Assembly (NCBI GenBank): GCA_033026295.1
Contig: CM065169.1
Coordinates: forward strand, 9,468,462-9,532,461
DNA from: Channa striata
Taxonomy: Eukaryota > Chordata > Actinopteri > Anabantiformes > Channidae
Length of the DNA: 64,000 nt
Direction: 5' to 3'
Part shown: positions 1-11,224 of the stretch, one piece after another
How the letters are laid out: the number at the start of each line of letters is the position of its first letter
How positions within the stretch are numbered: position 1 is the stretch's first letter
Position numbers and translations under genes: made by a program
The notes under the pieces: model-generated
What the model was told of the DNA's origin: nothing
Databases searched by the model: none
The model's input: the letters and a program-made list of their open reading frames with translations, nothing else

Positions 1-1780
1 TAACAAAAATTACAAATTTTCTTTCTAACACTAAGAAAATATTAAAAACTTGCAACTACTAAAAAAATACATACAATATCAAAACTCTTGGTTAAACATT
101 CTCATCAGTCATTACACAATGGACAACAAACACTGTACTGTTTAAGGTTATGGTTGAATTTTTTGTTATTTTTACACTGTTCAGATAGATAGGTTGAAAT
201 ATAAAAATAGTCATCTGAAGCTGCGAGTAGCTTTGTCTGACACAGGTAATTCTCAAGAAAGAGTTGGGTTTACTGTTTTTAAAAAGGTGTAAAAATGTGC
301 AAAACCAATGGGAAAGTGTTTGCAAAAGAAGAATCCTGGCCTAAGTCTGCCCGCACCCTTTTGGGTTGGTCAGTTTTATTAGCAGTAACCTGTGGTGACG
401 GCATGTCAGCATCCAACTTGTCAGAAAGTTCTGTTCAACTGCTCATTAACGCAAATGTCCAATCAGCCAGTTACATGGCACCAACTCAGTGCATTAGAAT
501 CTTTATTGTTCGTCCCTGAGACATATACTGTACATCAGTCCAGTCGACGGAACTGGTGCTGCGCGTCTCGGTCACACCTGGTGTTTGGCCTGGGACTTAA
601 AAATGATTATGTTAAAGATGATTTCTTGAAGTTCAAAGCAAAAGAATAGAGAGGAAAAGGTGATTTATGGGACTTTGAATGTGACAGCCTGGTCTGACTA
701 TAACAGAACCTTTTATTTACTGGGATTTTCACACACAACCATCTCCAGGATTTACAGAGGCTGGTCTGAAAAAGAGAAAATATCCAGTGAGCTGCAGATC
801 TTTGGCTGAAAATACCTTGTTGATGCCAGAGGTCAGAGGAGAATGGTCTGGTTGGAGCTGATAAAGGAAACTGTAACACAACAGTATGTGTTGTGACACA
901 CAACACATCAAACCTTGAACCTTGAAGAAAATCGGGTACAACTCCCCTCAGCTAAGAACCGGAGACTGTCACTATAATTCACAAGGGCTCAGCAAAAATG
1001 GACAGTCGAAGAAATGTTGGAAACATGGGTCTCAAATTCTGTTTCTGTTGGGGTCAGAGTTTGAAACGACACAAAAGCACAGATCCCTGTTTGAAGGGAT
1101 CCTGTGACAGAGGTCACCAGACCACAATCTAAGGAATTAAAGCAGTTCTGAAGGCAAAACTGGGTCCAACCCGGTTCTAGCAAAGTAAGCTGTGAGTGTT
1201 CACACTGCACATCGTTGTTTTAGATTAGAATCCTGAGTAGATTCATTTATTAAAGCCACAATATTTTGAAAGGTTTTGACAAATGTAATGATCCAAACTA
1301 TGCATATTGTTTTGGATTTTTAGTGGTAGGGAAGAAGATGGAAACATATTTCCACTGTTTTTGTTTCCAGCTGTGTGAATTTTAGTTTAAAAGTCCTGAA
1401 TCGAGCAGGTTGGATTGAACATACAGTAAAAGCTTTGATGAAGGGCAAATACTTTTACAGAACCACAAAGAAAAAACTCTGCACCCTATCAGATCTTGCA
1501 GATGGCTGACGTTGCATTCTGTCAAGATGCTGTGATTAAATTCATTTATAATCTTTATATCTGCAGGGGGGAAAAAAAGCTGTCACATTATCAGACATGC
1601 AGGCACAAAAGAAACAACCGCAACACGCGTTGACTTCTTGTGTGCACACCCTGTGCAGAGAATAAACCCAGCTGATAACCAGCGTGCTTCACTCCTTTGC
1701 CAGGAACACTGGCTCATTTGTTGTCTGTGCTTTGTGTGAGCGGGTGATAACAATGGGCAAGGCCCTTTCTTCCCATGTAT
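1..1780. other. Upstream intergenic DNA, no gene recognised
   Basis: This stretch precedes the Ig-domain gene. Short open frames exist on both strands, but none has a recognisable domain, and none is bounded by a convincing splice-site pair that would join it to the gene downstream. Composition is ordinary AT-rich fish intergenic DNA. A small imperfect hairpin lies around 1081-1105. I see no clear transposon ends. Confidence 0.5.
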
Positions 1781-1786
1781 TATAAG
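1781..1786 (+). promoter_or_regulatory. Possible TATA box of the Ig-domain gene
   Basis: A TATAAG hexamer lies 48 bases before the ATG at 1834. That spacing would put a transcription start near 1811 and leave a short 5' UTR. No CpG-rich sequence is present, which fits a tissue-restricted TATA promoter. This is positional inference only. Confidence 0.35.
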
Positions 1787-1833
1787 ACTGTGGTTCACTT
1801 TGAGGGTAGTTATTTCGACTGTCTGCAGGCGCC

Positions 1834-4326
1834 ATGGTTCCCCGTTCAGTCTGTGTGCTGCAGCTGCTGCTCATCTGCCTGGCAGGTAAGATGCTGCTTT
1901 GCTGTCCCCCATCAGTGATACAAACGTTTAATGTATTAAGATGGTTATGCTCATTTATTTGACACGCTGAAGGTTTTTCGGCCAGTGCGACTGAGAAGGA
2001 TGGAGCCACGGAGGAAACCTCGTGTAAGTTCCTTTCTCCTTTTATTCTTGCTCAGGTGTTTTCAAGCTGCATTAAAGCCATGAGTTGATCTGTCTCCCGA
2101 CAGACGGGCCTTCCTCGGTGGAGATCACCGGGGTGGACGTGGTGACAGTGGGAATCCCGTACGGTTTCGAGTGTTTGGCTAAATGCCAGCCAGCTTGCCA
2201 GTTCACCTGGACGAGGGGTAATGTGAGCTCTCAGGGGCAGCAGGTGAACCTGCAGCTCCAGCACTTAGTGCCAACACAGATCCTGACCTGCACAGTGGTC
2301 AACCCTGCAACAGGGAGCTCAGTCAGCGTCCAGAAGAAGCTGCAAGTGACAGGTAGGAATGACGAGAGCCGAGGACTTTCCTCGGCAGCATTTCCTTTCA
2401 CCACATCTCTTATGTTTTTGAAACTTTGCAGAAGGGCCATCGAACATACAGATCAGCGGTCCACCCTCGCTGACCTTCGGCAACATGTCCGTCTTTACCT
2501 GCTCAGCCGACTGCTACCCCTCCTGCAGCTACTCGTGGACTGTTGAGGTGGGGGGACAGACAATCAGTACCGCTCAAGGCGACACCATTTCTGTCACTCC
2601 ACCTGCCAGTACTGTCTCCAAAGAGACTCTGATCTGTGTGGCTGAAGACACTGTCTCACATCTCTTCATTTCGTCAACGCTGGATCGTTGGGTGACAAGT
2701 ATGCGGCTCTTAATTAACTCACTGGCAATTGGATTATACTAAGATTTAAAGCCACAGTGTGATATCGTTGAAAAAACAGTGACACAATCTTTATTGTCTT
2801 TAGGTCAAACTGACGTCACCATTGAGGGAACAACCACAGTAACGATGGGCCAACAGTACACATTTTTATGCTACGCCATATGTATCCCATACTGCGAGTA
2901 TACATGGAATTACATGGGGAAAACTTTCCACGGTGACCTAATACAGTTACCCATCTTGTACGAGGGGCAGAAGGAAAGGTTTGTCAGTTACATGGAGATC
3001 ACTGTCAGTGACTATTCTAAAAACGAAACTCTGACCTGTGACGCCATAAACGCTGTATCTCAGGTCACCATCACTACCACAGTACACCTCTCCATCGTCG
3101 GTGAGCATTTTACCACCACTTGATTTTCAAATGAATTATATGAGTTAGAAAACGTGAACTGTGTCTTTCCTCAATATTGTGTGCAGACCCCTTCTCAGTG
3201 GTCTCCGCGTCTCAGGACCCACCAGTGGCCGGAAAGCTTTTTCCTGCAGTGCACTGGCTCTCAAAACCCAGCCTCCATTACTTGGCTCAAGGATGGCGAG
3301 CCAATTTCAACATCGGACAGAGTGCATTTCTCCCCTGACCACATCACCGTGACCTTCAGTCCTCTGCAGCAGACAGATGACGGCCTCTACCAATGTGTGG
3401 TGACCGAGGTGGAGACACCGGTCACTTCTGTTCCCTACAAAATGCAAGTAAACTGTAAGTAGACGGTTCAATAAAGAGAGTTCGGCGGAATAATGACATT
3501 TATTGAGTTAAAACACAAAGACGTGTTGTTGGTGCACAGACACCCAGTCATGTGCATATTCTTCAGGGAAATGAGGCTACGAACACTGACACAGTTTTTC
3601 CTTCCACTTGTTGTACATTGGACCCTGTATTAATTACAGTATGTTAAGACACTGACGTCGGTATTTGACACCGTAGAGCTCGCCTATTGCTAACAAATTA
3701 ATTCCTACTTAAAAGAAAACCGCAAGGCAATAAGTTTGGCTCGGCAGCAGACGATTGAGGCTGCATTTATTTTCTCCTACATGTAAATGTCACCTCATAC
3801 TTGAGTAGGAGCAGTGAGTCTGTGCTGGATGTACCCACAAAAACTCATTACTTCCAACCATGAATCAGACCAGCGTATAACCTTGTATAATTAGATGTTT
3901 TAATACTGTTTGTACAGATTATGTCCTAGGATAAAAGTCCTCAGATTTGATGCTGTCCTTTTGCAGATGGACCTAGGAACGTGGCCATCTCGGGACCAGA
4001 TTCTCTTGAAATCGGGGTCAAGGCGAGCTTTACATGCTCGGCCGAGTGCGCACCACTCTGCAGCTTCACGTGGACCCTGTATGGGAAGACCATAACCGGC
4101 AGCACAATTGACATCACCGTGAACCGCCATATTTTCAAAGAGTTCATCAGGTGCGACGCTGAGAACACCATCACCGGGATGAGGGCAACAGTCAACGAGA
4201 CGCTCAGTGTCTCAGGTAGGACTTCGCTGGTAAGATGAGGGTTCTCGATATGGTTCATAGCTGTTAACTGTTCCATCTTGAATGTACATGCGTGTCTCTG
4301 CAGATCCTGGCTGGTGTGGATGCTGA
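1834..4326 (+). CDS. Secreted protein with five immunoglobulin domains, frameshifted in exon 6
   Basis: Eight exons: 1834-1885, 1973-2023, 2104-2352, 2432-2698, 2804-3100, 3187-3454, 3967-4215, 4304-4326. All junctions are phase 1. Exons 1-2 give a hydrophobic signal peptide (residues 1 to about 22) and a short linker. Exons 3-7 each encode one Ig domain. Domains 1, 2, 3 and 5 share an unusual pattern, C-x3-C-x3-C followed after three residues by W, plus a later Cys, so four cysteines per domain. Domain 4 is a plain I-set domain with DDGLYQC. N-glycosylation sequons occur in domains 1, 2, 3 and 5. The last exon adds only seven residues (DPGWCGC), with no membrane segment or GPI signal, so the product is probably secreted. 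With exon 6 at its expected 267 nt the protein would be 484 residues. As given, exon 6 is 268 nt and the frame breaks. I do not recognise the family; a distant CEACAM-like or other IgSF protein is possible. Confidence 0.75.
3187..3454 (+). other. Ig exon 6 carrying a one-base frameshift
   Basis: The sibling Ig exons are 249, 267, 297 and 249 nt, all multiples of three. This one is 268. Entering in phase 1, the first part reads as a normal Ig-domain start (DPFSVVSASQDPPVAGK). After the five-T run at 3238-3242 the Ig sequence continues in the next frame (LQCTGSQNPASITWLKDG through DDGLYQCVV) to a phase-1 donor at 3455. One T fewer would restore a continuous domain. As given, the incoming frame stops at 3336-3338, giving a product of about 355 residues. 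Two introns follow, so the transcript should be open to nonsense-mediated decay. Either a sequencing error at a homopolymer or a real null allele would explain this. Confidence 0.85.
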
Positions 4327-4676
4327 GACACAGGAAGAACTACAGTCCAGTGCTCTGCAAATCCTCTGCACAAGAAACAACACACAAATATACTATCTAA
4401 CATATGTCTATGGCTATATTTACTCAAGAATGTGTACTCTAAATTTAACTATAATAGATTTGCACAAACTAACCAGGATGTTGTTCCCTACCTTCAGTAC
4501 AATGCATGCTGGGAGGTTCAAACCTGTTTGTGACCCTGAACATTACCCTGGTGTAAGGAATGAACGGCTAACGTGCATGAGTAACATGTCACTGGGTTTT
4601 ATTTACTCAAGGCTAATCTACTTTTCTTTATAATCTAGTGTCATTTTCTTGCCACACAATATGCACCATTATATTA

Positions 4677-4682
4677 AATAAA
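4677..4682 (+). terminator. Polyadenylation signal of the Ig-domain gene
   Basis: An AATAAA hexamer lies about 350 bases after the stop codon at 4326, in AT-rich DNA before the convergent rpap3 gene. It is the best hexamer in the expected interval. Confidence 0.6.
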
Positions 4683-5065
4683 CAATGGCGTACAGTCCCT
4701 TTGCTGATTACCCGGTGTTAATTCATCACCTATGTGACACGTCTGTTGTTAATGACTCAACAGCTCACACGCAAAAGTACAAAATACACCTTTATTTGTA
4801 TTTTACTGCACTGAAGACAGATTGAAACCTGTTCTTTCATTACACTTTTTATGACAACGATGCCTAAACATGCTTAAATGCCAGCAGATCTCAATGCAAT
4901 GTCATTGTTTGGGACTTTAAGAACGGCAGGAATACTAATACTAGGTTGCGTTCCCAGAGACCAGAATTATAACCTGTCATCATGATGAATCTGAAAGTTG
5001 GAAATTCACACTTATGGTGATTGAATTTTAAAGGATGAGTATAATAATAATGGGTTTAATCAAGA

Positions 5066-5071
5066 TTTATT
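5066..5071 (-). terminator. rpap3: Polyadenylation signal of rpap3
   Basis: TTTATT on the plus strand reads AATAAA on the minus strand, about 84 bases past the rpap3 stop codon. It leaves under 400 bases between the two convergent poly(A) signals. Confidence 0.65.
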
Positions 5072-5154
5072 CAAAATAAAAGAAAAGCGTTTAGGTAAGT
5101 AGAACTCTGTGTTGAAATTTTATATCTATAGAGGTTGCAGATCTTCCTGCATGG

Positions 5155-5973
5155 TCAAACACCGTACTTCTTCTGTAAGGCTGCGACAGACGATGCTTCG
5201 AGCTCGGCTTGATGAAGGAAGTCGAACAGTTCCTTAAGCACTGGAAGAACAAAAAGGTATTTGTCAACATGACTCGGGTAAAAGAGATACATAAAAATAT
5301 AAATCATCTCCAAAAGTAAATCAAAGAAACTCCACCTTTTTTCTCTGGCGAGGACATGAACATGACCGCCATGTCGAAGCGTCGCACGCTTGCCAGGCTG
5401 CTGAGGATCTGCAGTGTCAAAGCTGGTGCTTCACACCTGCAGGATGACTGACGTTAATAGAAAATACAGCGCTTCACATTTTCACCCACAGAAACATTCT
5501 TTTACCCATCACCTTTATTTTAATCTGCTCATGTTTGCACTTTAATCTCCAGATATTTTTCTCAGGAATGTTCTTAAGACTTACTTTATATAAAATGCAT
5601 GCAGAGTCTTCAGGATCTGATTGAGGAGGTCAGGTTCCAGAGAGTTATGGAAAATCTTTACATATGCATCAGGCTGTATTTGCTGCAAAACAAGAAAATG
5701 AAAAAGCAGAAAGTTTAACAAAACAAAAAAATTCTGCATCTGTGCACCTGTAAACTGCCAGATTTGTTGGCGTCCACCACAACACTCACCCTCAGATATC
5801 TGTATATAGCTTCAGGCTGGTTTCCGATCTTGCGGAGGTCGGCCTCCAACTGGAAGCTGTTGCTGGGTGGAGGAGGCAGGTCAGATACTGCTGATAAGAG
5901 GCTGGTTGATGGTTCAGATGGGTGAGAGAGATCCTTCAGTTCTGATTGTTTGGTCTGTGTGCTAGCTGTAAGT
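5155..5973 (-). other. rpap3: rpap3 exons 13-16: C-terminal RUVBL-binding domain
   Basis: Four exons (5790-5973, 5585-5682, 5336-5436, 5155-5240) encode the RPAP3_C domain. Readable stretches are FQLEADLRKIGNQPEAIYRY, YVKIFHNSLEPDLLNQILKT, LQILSSLASVRRFDMAVMFM and the terminal ALQKKYGV before the stop at 5155-5157. The upstream exon 6076-6275 contains the conserved PLKRIDIEEV segment; in human RPAP3 the region just before the C-terminal domain includes the PIH1D1-binding sequence. Confidence 0.9.
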
Positions 5974-8900
5974 CTGGAGAACAGAAGCAAAACATCTCTT
6001 TAAAAATCACACACAGCAAAACATGATGAAATGGAAAGAAATGGTTTTAACCAAAAGTAAAACAGAGCCACTTACTGGTCGGGTGAGTTTGAGGGGACGT
6101 CCGCTATCTCCTCTATCTTGATCATCTTGGCGCTGGGTGACGTTGACAGCGGAGAAGACCTGTCCTCGTCCTCCTTCACCACCCCCTCGACAAAAGAATT
6201 GGACCAACCGGACTCCACCTCAGGCATCGCCACCTTCCCACTGACTTCTTCAATGTCAATTCTTTTCAGAGGTTTCTGACAAGCATTTTATATTCAGAAT
6301 GAGTTAACATGATCACTCAGGCACTTCAAGAAAAGGCTACATTTGCTCTACGTTTTATAAAATTCAACCTGCTAAATCATTACAGCTCAGAAAATCTTGT
6401 CCAATCTGCACTGAGGTCTCTTCTGCCACCTGCTGTACAAATATTACAGTAGTGTAAAGATTTGTAGATAACTTTAATACTTTATCAATGAATAAATACC
6501 CAATTAACACCAAATCAATTAGTCATTTGATTATTTTCCTGTTGTTTAGGCTAATGGATGTCTTATCACATCTCTCAAGGATACTCGGTAACTTTAATAA
6601 TTTAGTTGATCATCAGAAATATAATTATTACTTACAGTACAAAATTATTTTTTTTAGAAATATAACTGAAGGTATCAGGTTTGCAAATAATAGTGGCCAT
6701 ATTATTTGATTACTACAACGTAAAAAGAAGCTCTAATCAGAGTTTTTTGAAGAACAAAGTACTGTCTTCAAGCTTCGTATTTATTTCGAGACATTGGCCA
6801 AAACCAAAATGAATTCAATTTATAAAATGAAACGTAAGCAAATATTCAGCTCACAATACAAGTCATTGTCTTTTTTCTGCATGAAACTTTTCATCTGGAA
6901 TTAATCAGGTGAAATTTGTTTTTGTTCACTCTCTGCCACTATTGTCTTCACTGTGGTAAAATGCCCACTTTTAAACCCCTGACTGGTGTCAAAAATGATT
7001 TCTACACTGCAGCAGATATTTAATAACAAACAGCTGGAACTCACAGTGGAGCGCAAATGTGATGGTTTGTCTATTGGCTGGACAGTTCGTCTCTTTGAGC
7101 CGTCCACTGCTTGAAGGAGGCCACTGGGACCCGCATCCTAAAGCAACACAATGACATTAAGGATGGAGAACTGACATCTGTTGTAGATCAGACCTAACAA
7201 AGTTTGACTTGGTCCATTAGTCATTCAGACATTCTCTGCTGCACCAGCATTACTAACAACCAACATAAGAATGCAAGAGTGGACATGAAAATAAATTTAA
7301 TAAGAATTTCTGATACTAATTATATACTAATTATCTAGAAACATACAATCTGGAGTTTCTGCAGTTCATTCAGGGCCTGTTTGTTCCCTGGTTCCAGTTT
7401 CAAGACTGCCTGAAAGTCTGAAAAACAAAAACAGACCATGTTGTAGACACACAGAAAGTAGAATACAGCAAGAACTACTGCGACTTTCTGGCCTCAAAAA
7501 AAGCAGTAAAAACTATGTCCAGTATATACACACTGATACAGCAAAATGTGTGTGTGGCAGATACACATAGCACATTATCTACTTTATTCCTAAAGTAAAA
7601 CAAAATTTAAAAAAAAAAGCAGAAAACAATCCATTTTAAAGAATGCTGATTATGGTAAGTTTTGCAAAACCTGTACAGTGATTAATAAATTCTAAGGTTC
7701 AAAGGTCACTGGTGGTAAAGGTGGAGCTAATTTTAACTACTCGAGGTGTTGAAAGGGGTTAACCCATAACGAGCATTTATTGGTTCAGAATACTTTTCTA
7801 AAAACCAATCACATTCTTTTATTTTAATACCACCAGGTGGTATTAATGTTGCGGCTGATCAGTGTATGCTGTGTATACAAACACAACGCTGCATGACTGC
7901 GATGTACAGCTCAGTACCTTGTTTGGCCTCCTCCAGATTCCCTAAAGCTGCTCTTGCTGTGGCTCGGCGGGCAAAAGCCTTAGTGTAAGCACCATCCAAA
8001 GAAATGGCTTTAGTGCAGTCCTCCTCTGCCTCCTTATACCTGCAGCAAACAGACGATTAAAAAAAAAATCATCAAGGAAACTGAACCATCTGCAATGAGT
8101 TGCGGCCAGTTCACAGCTGCTTTTCTTCTTAGTATGGTTCAAAAAAAAAAAAAACAACTAATTATGTATTAATAAATAATAGGAAGGAAGACACGGGCAA
8201 CTTAGAGATTTGTCATAGATCAGATTCACAGGGAAACAAGAGTTTAAGCTTTATTTTCCAGTCAAACTGGTATGTCACTAAGGTTTCACTTTGGGGTATT
8301 TTAATAATATCGACCCAAACTTTTTGTTTTTAATTTTGACCAAATAACTCCAACTACACCTTAACATACATCTTGTTGTGCCATACTAAATCTCAACTGA
8401 TGTATTTTAGTGATACTGCATAGCTCTGTGCTTATAGACCTGAGCCCCTTTCAGTAATGCATTGGAATTGAGACACAATCCAGACTTTAACCGAAAGTCT
8501 GTATGTGTGAACACAAACGGCCAAGTTTGTTGGCCCTGACATTATGTGGATTTTACCCAGCCAGCTCCCTAGTGCAAAGTCCAGATTAACTTTTCCTCAA
8601 AATATTCAGTGTCAAAAGAAGAAATTGTTTTTACTTCTCTAGTTTTAGGAAGGCCATGGCTCTGTTGGCCGGAAGAAGGACATTCATGCTGTCTGCCTCC
8701 ATGCCTCTGCTGTAGCACTCCACAGCTGCTTCATACTTTCCCTCTTTGAAATATGCATTCCCCTGAAAAACATGTGAAAAAAGATGTACTGACATTGTAA
8801 TAATAATAGTAATATAAGTATAAAAGTATGACTACTAAATAGTTACCCCACTAACTATGTGATTATCTAGTCAAAATTTCAGGATACAAGATGACAATTC

Positions 8901-10391
8901 TAACAAAAACTTGTGGAATGTTAATAATCTGGGAATCTATTTAAAGGCCGTGGAGAATGTCATCTAGGACACTGCAGGTGTCCAACCTCAGCAAAGCTTA
9001 CTCTGTCTTTTTGCATGACCGCCTCCTGTCTCCTCTGCTGTTCCTCCATCAGTCTCTGCTGATCAGCGTCGACTATGGAATCCTCCTGCGGCCGCGTGGC
9101 TTCACTTTGGACAGCAGGCGCCTGTCCAAGAGCCTGGAACCACGAGGAAAAAGTGAGGAAATTAAAAACACAGAAAGACCATTGAGAGATTAACTTGCAC
9201 CGAACGATTGATTTCACACTAACCTCTTTTATTTTCTTCAGCTCATTCTGTGCTTCTGCATTTTCAGGGTCAAGCTTGAGAACCGTCTCATAATCTAATC
9301 AGTAAGAGCCATGGCGTTATTTCAGCTCACTTAAAATAAAACGTCTTAAACTTGTAAATGCTTCTTACCTTCTAACGCAGATTCATATTTCTTCAGCGCA
9401 AACCGAGCTGCTCCTCTTCGTGCGTATGCTTTGTAGTAGTTGCTGTCCAAAGCAATTGCCAAGTTACAGTCAGACTCAGCCACAGCATACCTGCAAAAAA
9501 CGAAAGCCTCAAATGTTTACGGGGAAATTAATCTTTTACCAACACAAAGCCAGCACGGCACACTGGCCAAAAGATCTTTACTTTTTGAGTCTGAAGAAGG
9601 TGGTGGCTCGGTTTGTGGGAAGAACAGGATTGTAGGGATCTGCGCTCATCCCCCTAGTGTAGCACTCGATAGCATCATCGTACTTCCCATCTTTGAAGAA
9701 CAAGTTTCCCTGAAAATATATGTAAAATCTGTTTCTATTAAAGAGCCTAATTTATGTATTTGCTTCATATTTTTTTTACTTTTCACTCAGTATTTACCTT
9801 TTCCTTTTCAGCCAACGCTCTGTCCTGATCGACTGCAGCTTCCTCAGAGTCTGACTCGTTTGACTCTGCTGGACTTTCCTCCTTATCCATCGCCGCCAGA
9901 ACTTTGTCCTGCGATCAAAGAAGCATAAATCCTGCAATAACTAGTTCATGAATTCACAGAATGTGCAAAGTATATTTTAAAAAACAGCACTAGTTACCAC
10001 GTCAAGCTTGTCCCATGATTGATAGTCGTACGCTTTTATCCTTGAGTTTTGTTTGGGCTCTTTCGGCTTTGTTTCACCATTTCCAACGTGTTCCTTCTTT
10101 TTCTTCTTTTCCCTCATCTTTGCTTTGTAGTCTTTGTTACGCACAGGTGGCAGCTTTTGCTACAACACAGAGACTCAAAGCTCACAACACTGCACAGGGT
10201 TCTACCTGGACACCCTGGGATAGAGAGACGGGACAAACCTGGCCGTGGTGGATCCCTCCTGTCCTCAGCTCCTCATCCTTGGTCTTTATGTCTGTCTCCC
10301 AGCTCTCCAGCTCCTTCATGAAGCTGTGCAGATCCTCCGCGTTTTGCCGCATCTGCAGTTGTAACTCGATGGCTTTGTTTCCCCCGGACAT
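5155..10391 (-). CDS. rpap3: RNA polymerase II-associated protein 3 (R2TP/HSP90 co-chaperone subunit)
   Basis: Sixteen coding exons, in transcript order: 10239-10391, 9998-10159, 9798-9908, 9582-9709, 9369-9490, 9224-9294, 9002-9133, 8635-8762, 7918-8039, 7347-7417, 7045-7137, 6076-6275, 5790-5973, 5585-5682, 5336-5436, 5155-5240. They sum to 1962 nt (653 residues; human RPAP3 is about 665). The N-terminus MSGGNKAIELQLQMRQNAED and the KLPPVRNKDYKAKM segment are typical of RPAP3. Two TPR arrays lie at about 143-249 and 294-400, with GNLFFKDGKYDDAIECY and GNAYFKEGKYEAAVECY openings. The RPAP3 C-terminal helical domain ends in ALQKKYGV. Family knowledge: the TPRs bind HSP90/HSP70 C-termini, and the C-terminal domain contacts RUVBL1/2 in R2TP, which assembles RNA polymerase II, snoRNP and PIKK complexes in the cytoplasm. 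A non-coding first exon (about 10634-10750, donor next to 10634, acceptor ending at 10400) is inferred. Confidence 0.96.
7347..8762 (-). other. rpap3: rpap3 exons 8-10: second TPR array, same exon sizes as the first
   Basis: Exons 8635-8762, 7918-8039 and 7347-7417 are again 128, 122 and 71 nt with identical phases. They encode GNAYFKEGKYEAAVECYSRG, then KYKEAEEDCTKAISLD and AFARRATARAALGNLEEAKQ, then FQAVLKLEPGNKQALNELQ. A 132-nt linker exon (9002-9133) joins the two blocks, with a Q/E/R-rich segment (QQRLMEEQQRRQEAVMQKDR). The identical architecture shows that the two arrays arose by duplication of a three-exon unit. Confidence 0.93.
7824..7846. repeat. Perfect 23-base palindrome in rpap3 intron 9
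   Basis: Eleven-base arms (TTAATACCACC and GGTGGTATTAA) flank a single central A. The palindrome lies between exons 9 and 10 of rpap3. It could be a remnant of a short inverted-repeat element or chance. The core ACCACCAGGTGGT also contains an E-box-like CAGGTG. Confidence 0.8.
9224..9709 (-). other. rpap3: rpap3 exons 4-6: first TPR array (128/122/71 nt)
   Basis: Three exons (9582-9709, 9369-9490, 9224-9294) encode the first TPR block, about residues 143-249. The helices start GNLFFKDGKYDDAIECYTRG, pass through RLKKYAVAESDCNLAIALD and YYKAYARRGAARFALKKYES, and end with LKLDPENAEAQNELKKIKE. Entry is phase 0 and the internal phases are 2 and 1. In the family each array forms a groove for the EEVD tails of HSP90/HSP70. 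Confidence 0.93.
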
Positions 10392-11224
10392 CTTACTCTC
10401 TGTGAAACAGACATTTGTTTGGGACAGATTCTTAACACTTGTTGGCGTCGTCGTTGTTGTTGTTGTTGTTTGTTGTTGCCTTGAAGTTGTGTTGCGGTCG
10501 TGAGGAAAACACGAGAATCACGTTGTCATGCTTCTGTGGCTAGTAGCTAGCTGGCAAACGGAACTTCGAACCATTAAGAGAGGAATAAAGTGAATAAAGG
10601 AGACACTGCGGCTACTCAAACGCTGTAAAGTACCTGTCACTTCTCCCTCGGCTAAAAAAACCCAGTCCAAAGGTCAGCTGCAATTAGTTTGACTAAGAAT
10701 CCACAGACATAAGTCGTTCTTCACGTCGTCCTGTTTATCTTCGGAGCCATGACAGCCAACTACCAGCATCCTTTGCGGCGCCGAGCCAAACCAAAGATCG
10801 TCTATTTCAGCACCAATAACCTCTTCACTCGTCGGTTTGTAAAAACCCAAAACAACCGACCGACACAGAAGCGGCTTGTCACATGAGCTTTGACCTTATC
10901 GCTCTGTTTGTTCGTATGGTTTTGGTCCGCACATCGCGCTCCGAGTTGACGACTTGCTTATGTACAATAAATACACGATCTTTACGTGACGTAGTCTTTA
11001 ATTAAATTACATAAAAAGTGCAATTTTTATTCCTTATTATATGCTCTCAAACTGAATTACATAGCTCGGTGTTTGTGTGCGAAAGCGACGTAAATATTAT
11101 AAAAAAACATGAATTACCTTTGACCTTTTGCTACCACGTGATCCACAAAACAGGGATGACCTCTCTTGCTAACTAGCCGCAGCTAACCAGGGAAACTCAC
11201 TACTTACAGGCAGCCTATGACACC
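10392..11224. promoter_or_regulatory. Head-to-head promoter region of rpap3 and atp23
   Basis: The rpap3 and atp23 start codons point away from each other and are 833 bases apart. The interval holds a TTG/GTT trinucleotide run (about 10448-10479), the inferred rpap3 5' UTR exon with a donor before 10634, a GC-richer patch near 10740-10800, a TGACGT CRE-like core at 10987-10992, and a CACGTG E-box at 11135-11140 preceded by TGACCTTT, a nuclear-receptor-type half-site. I see no TATA box. Two housekeeping genes in this arrangement often share a bidirectional promoter; this is inference from layout. Confidence 0.6.

Noticed and set aside
2085..2546. 153-codon frame across exons 3 and 4 of the Ig gene
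   Set aside because: It reads through intron 3; the GTAGGA donor at 2353 and TTTGCAG acceptor before 2432 give the Ig frame instead.
9440..9928. 162-codon plus-strand open frame
   Set aside because: It lies antisense to rpap3 exons 3-5 and runs through their introns; the minus-strand exons have matching phases and family similarity.
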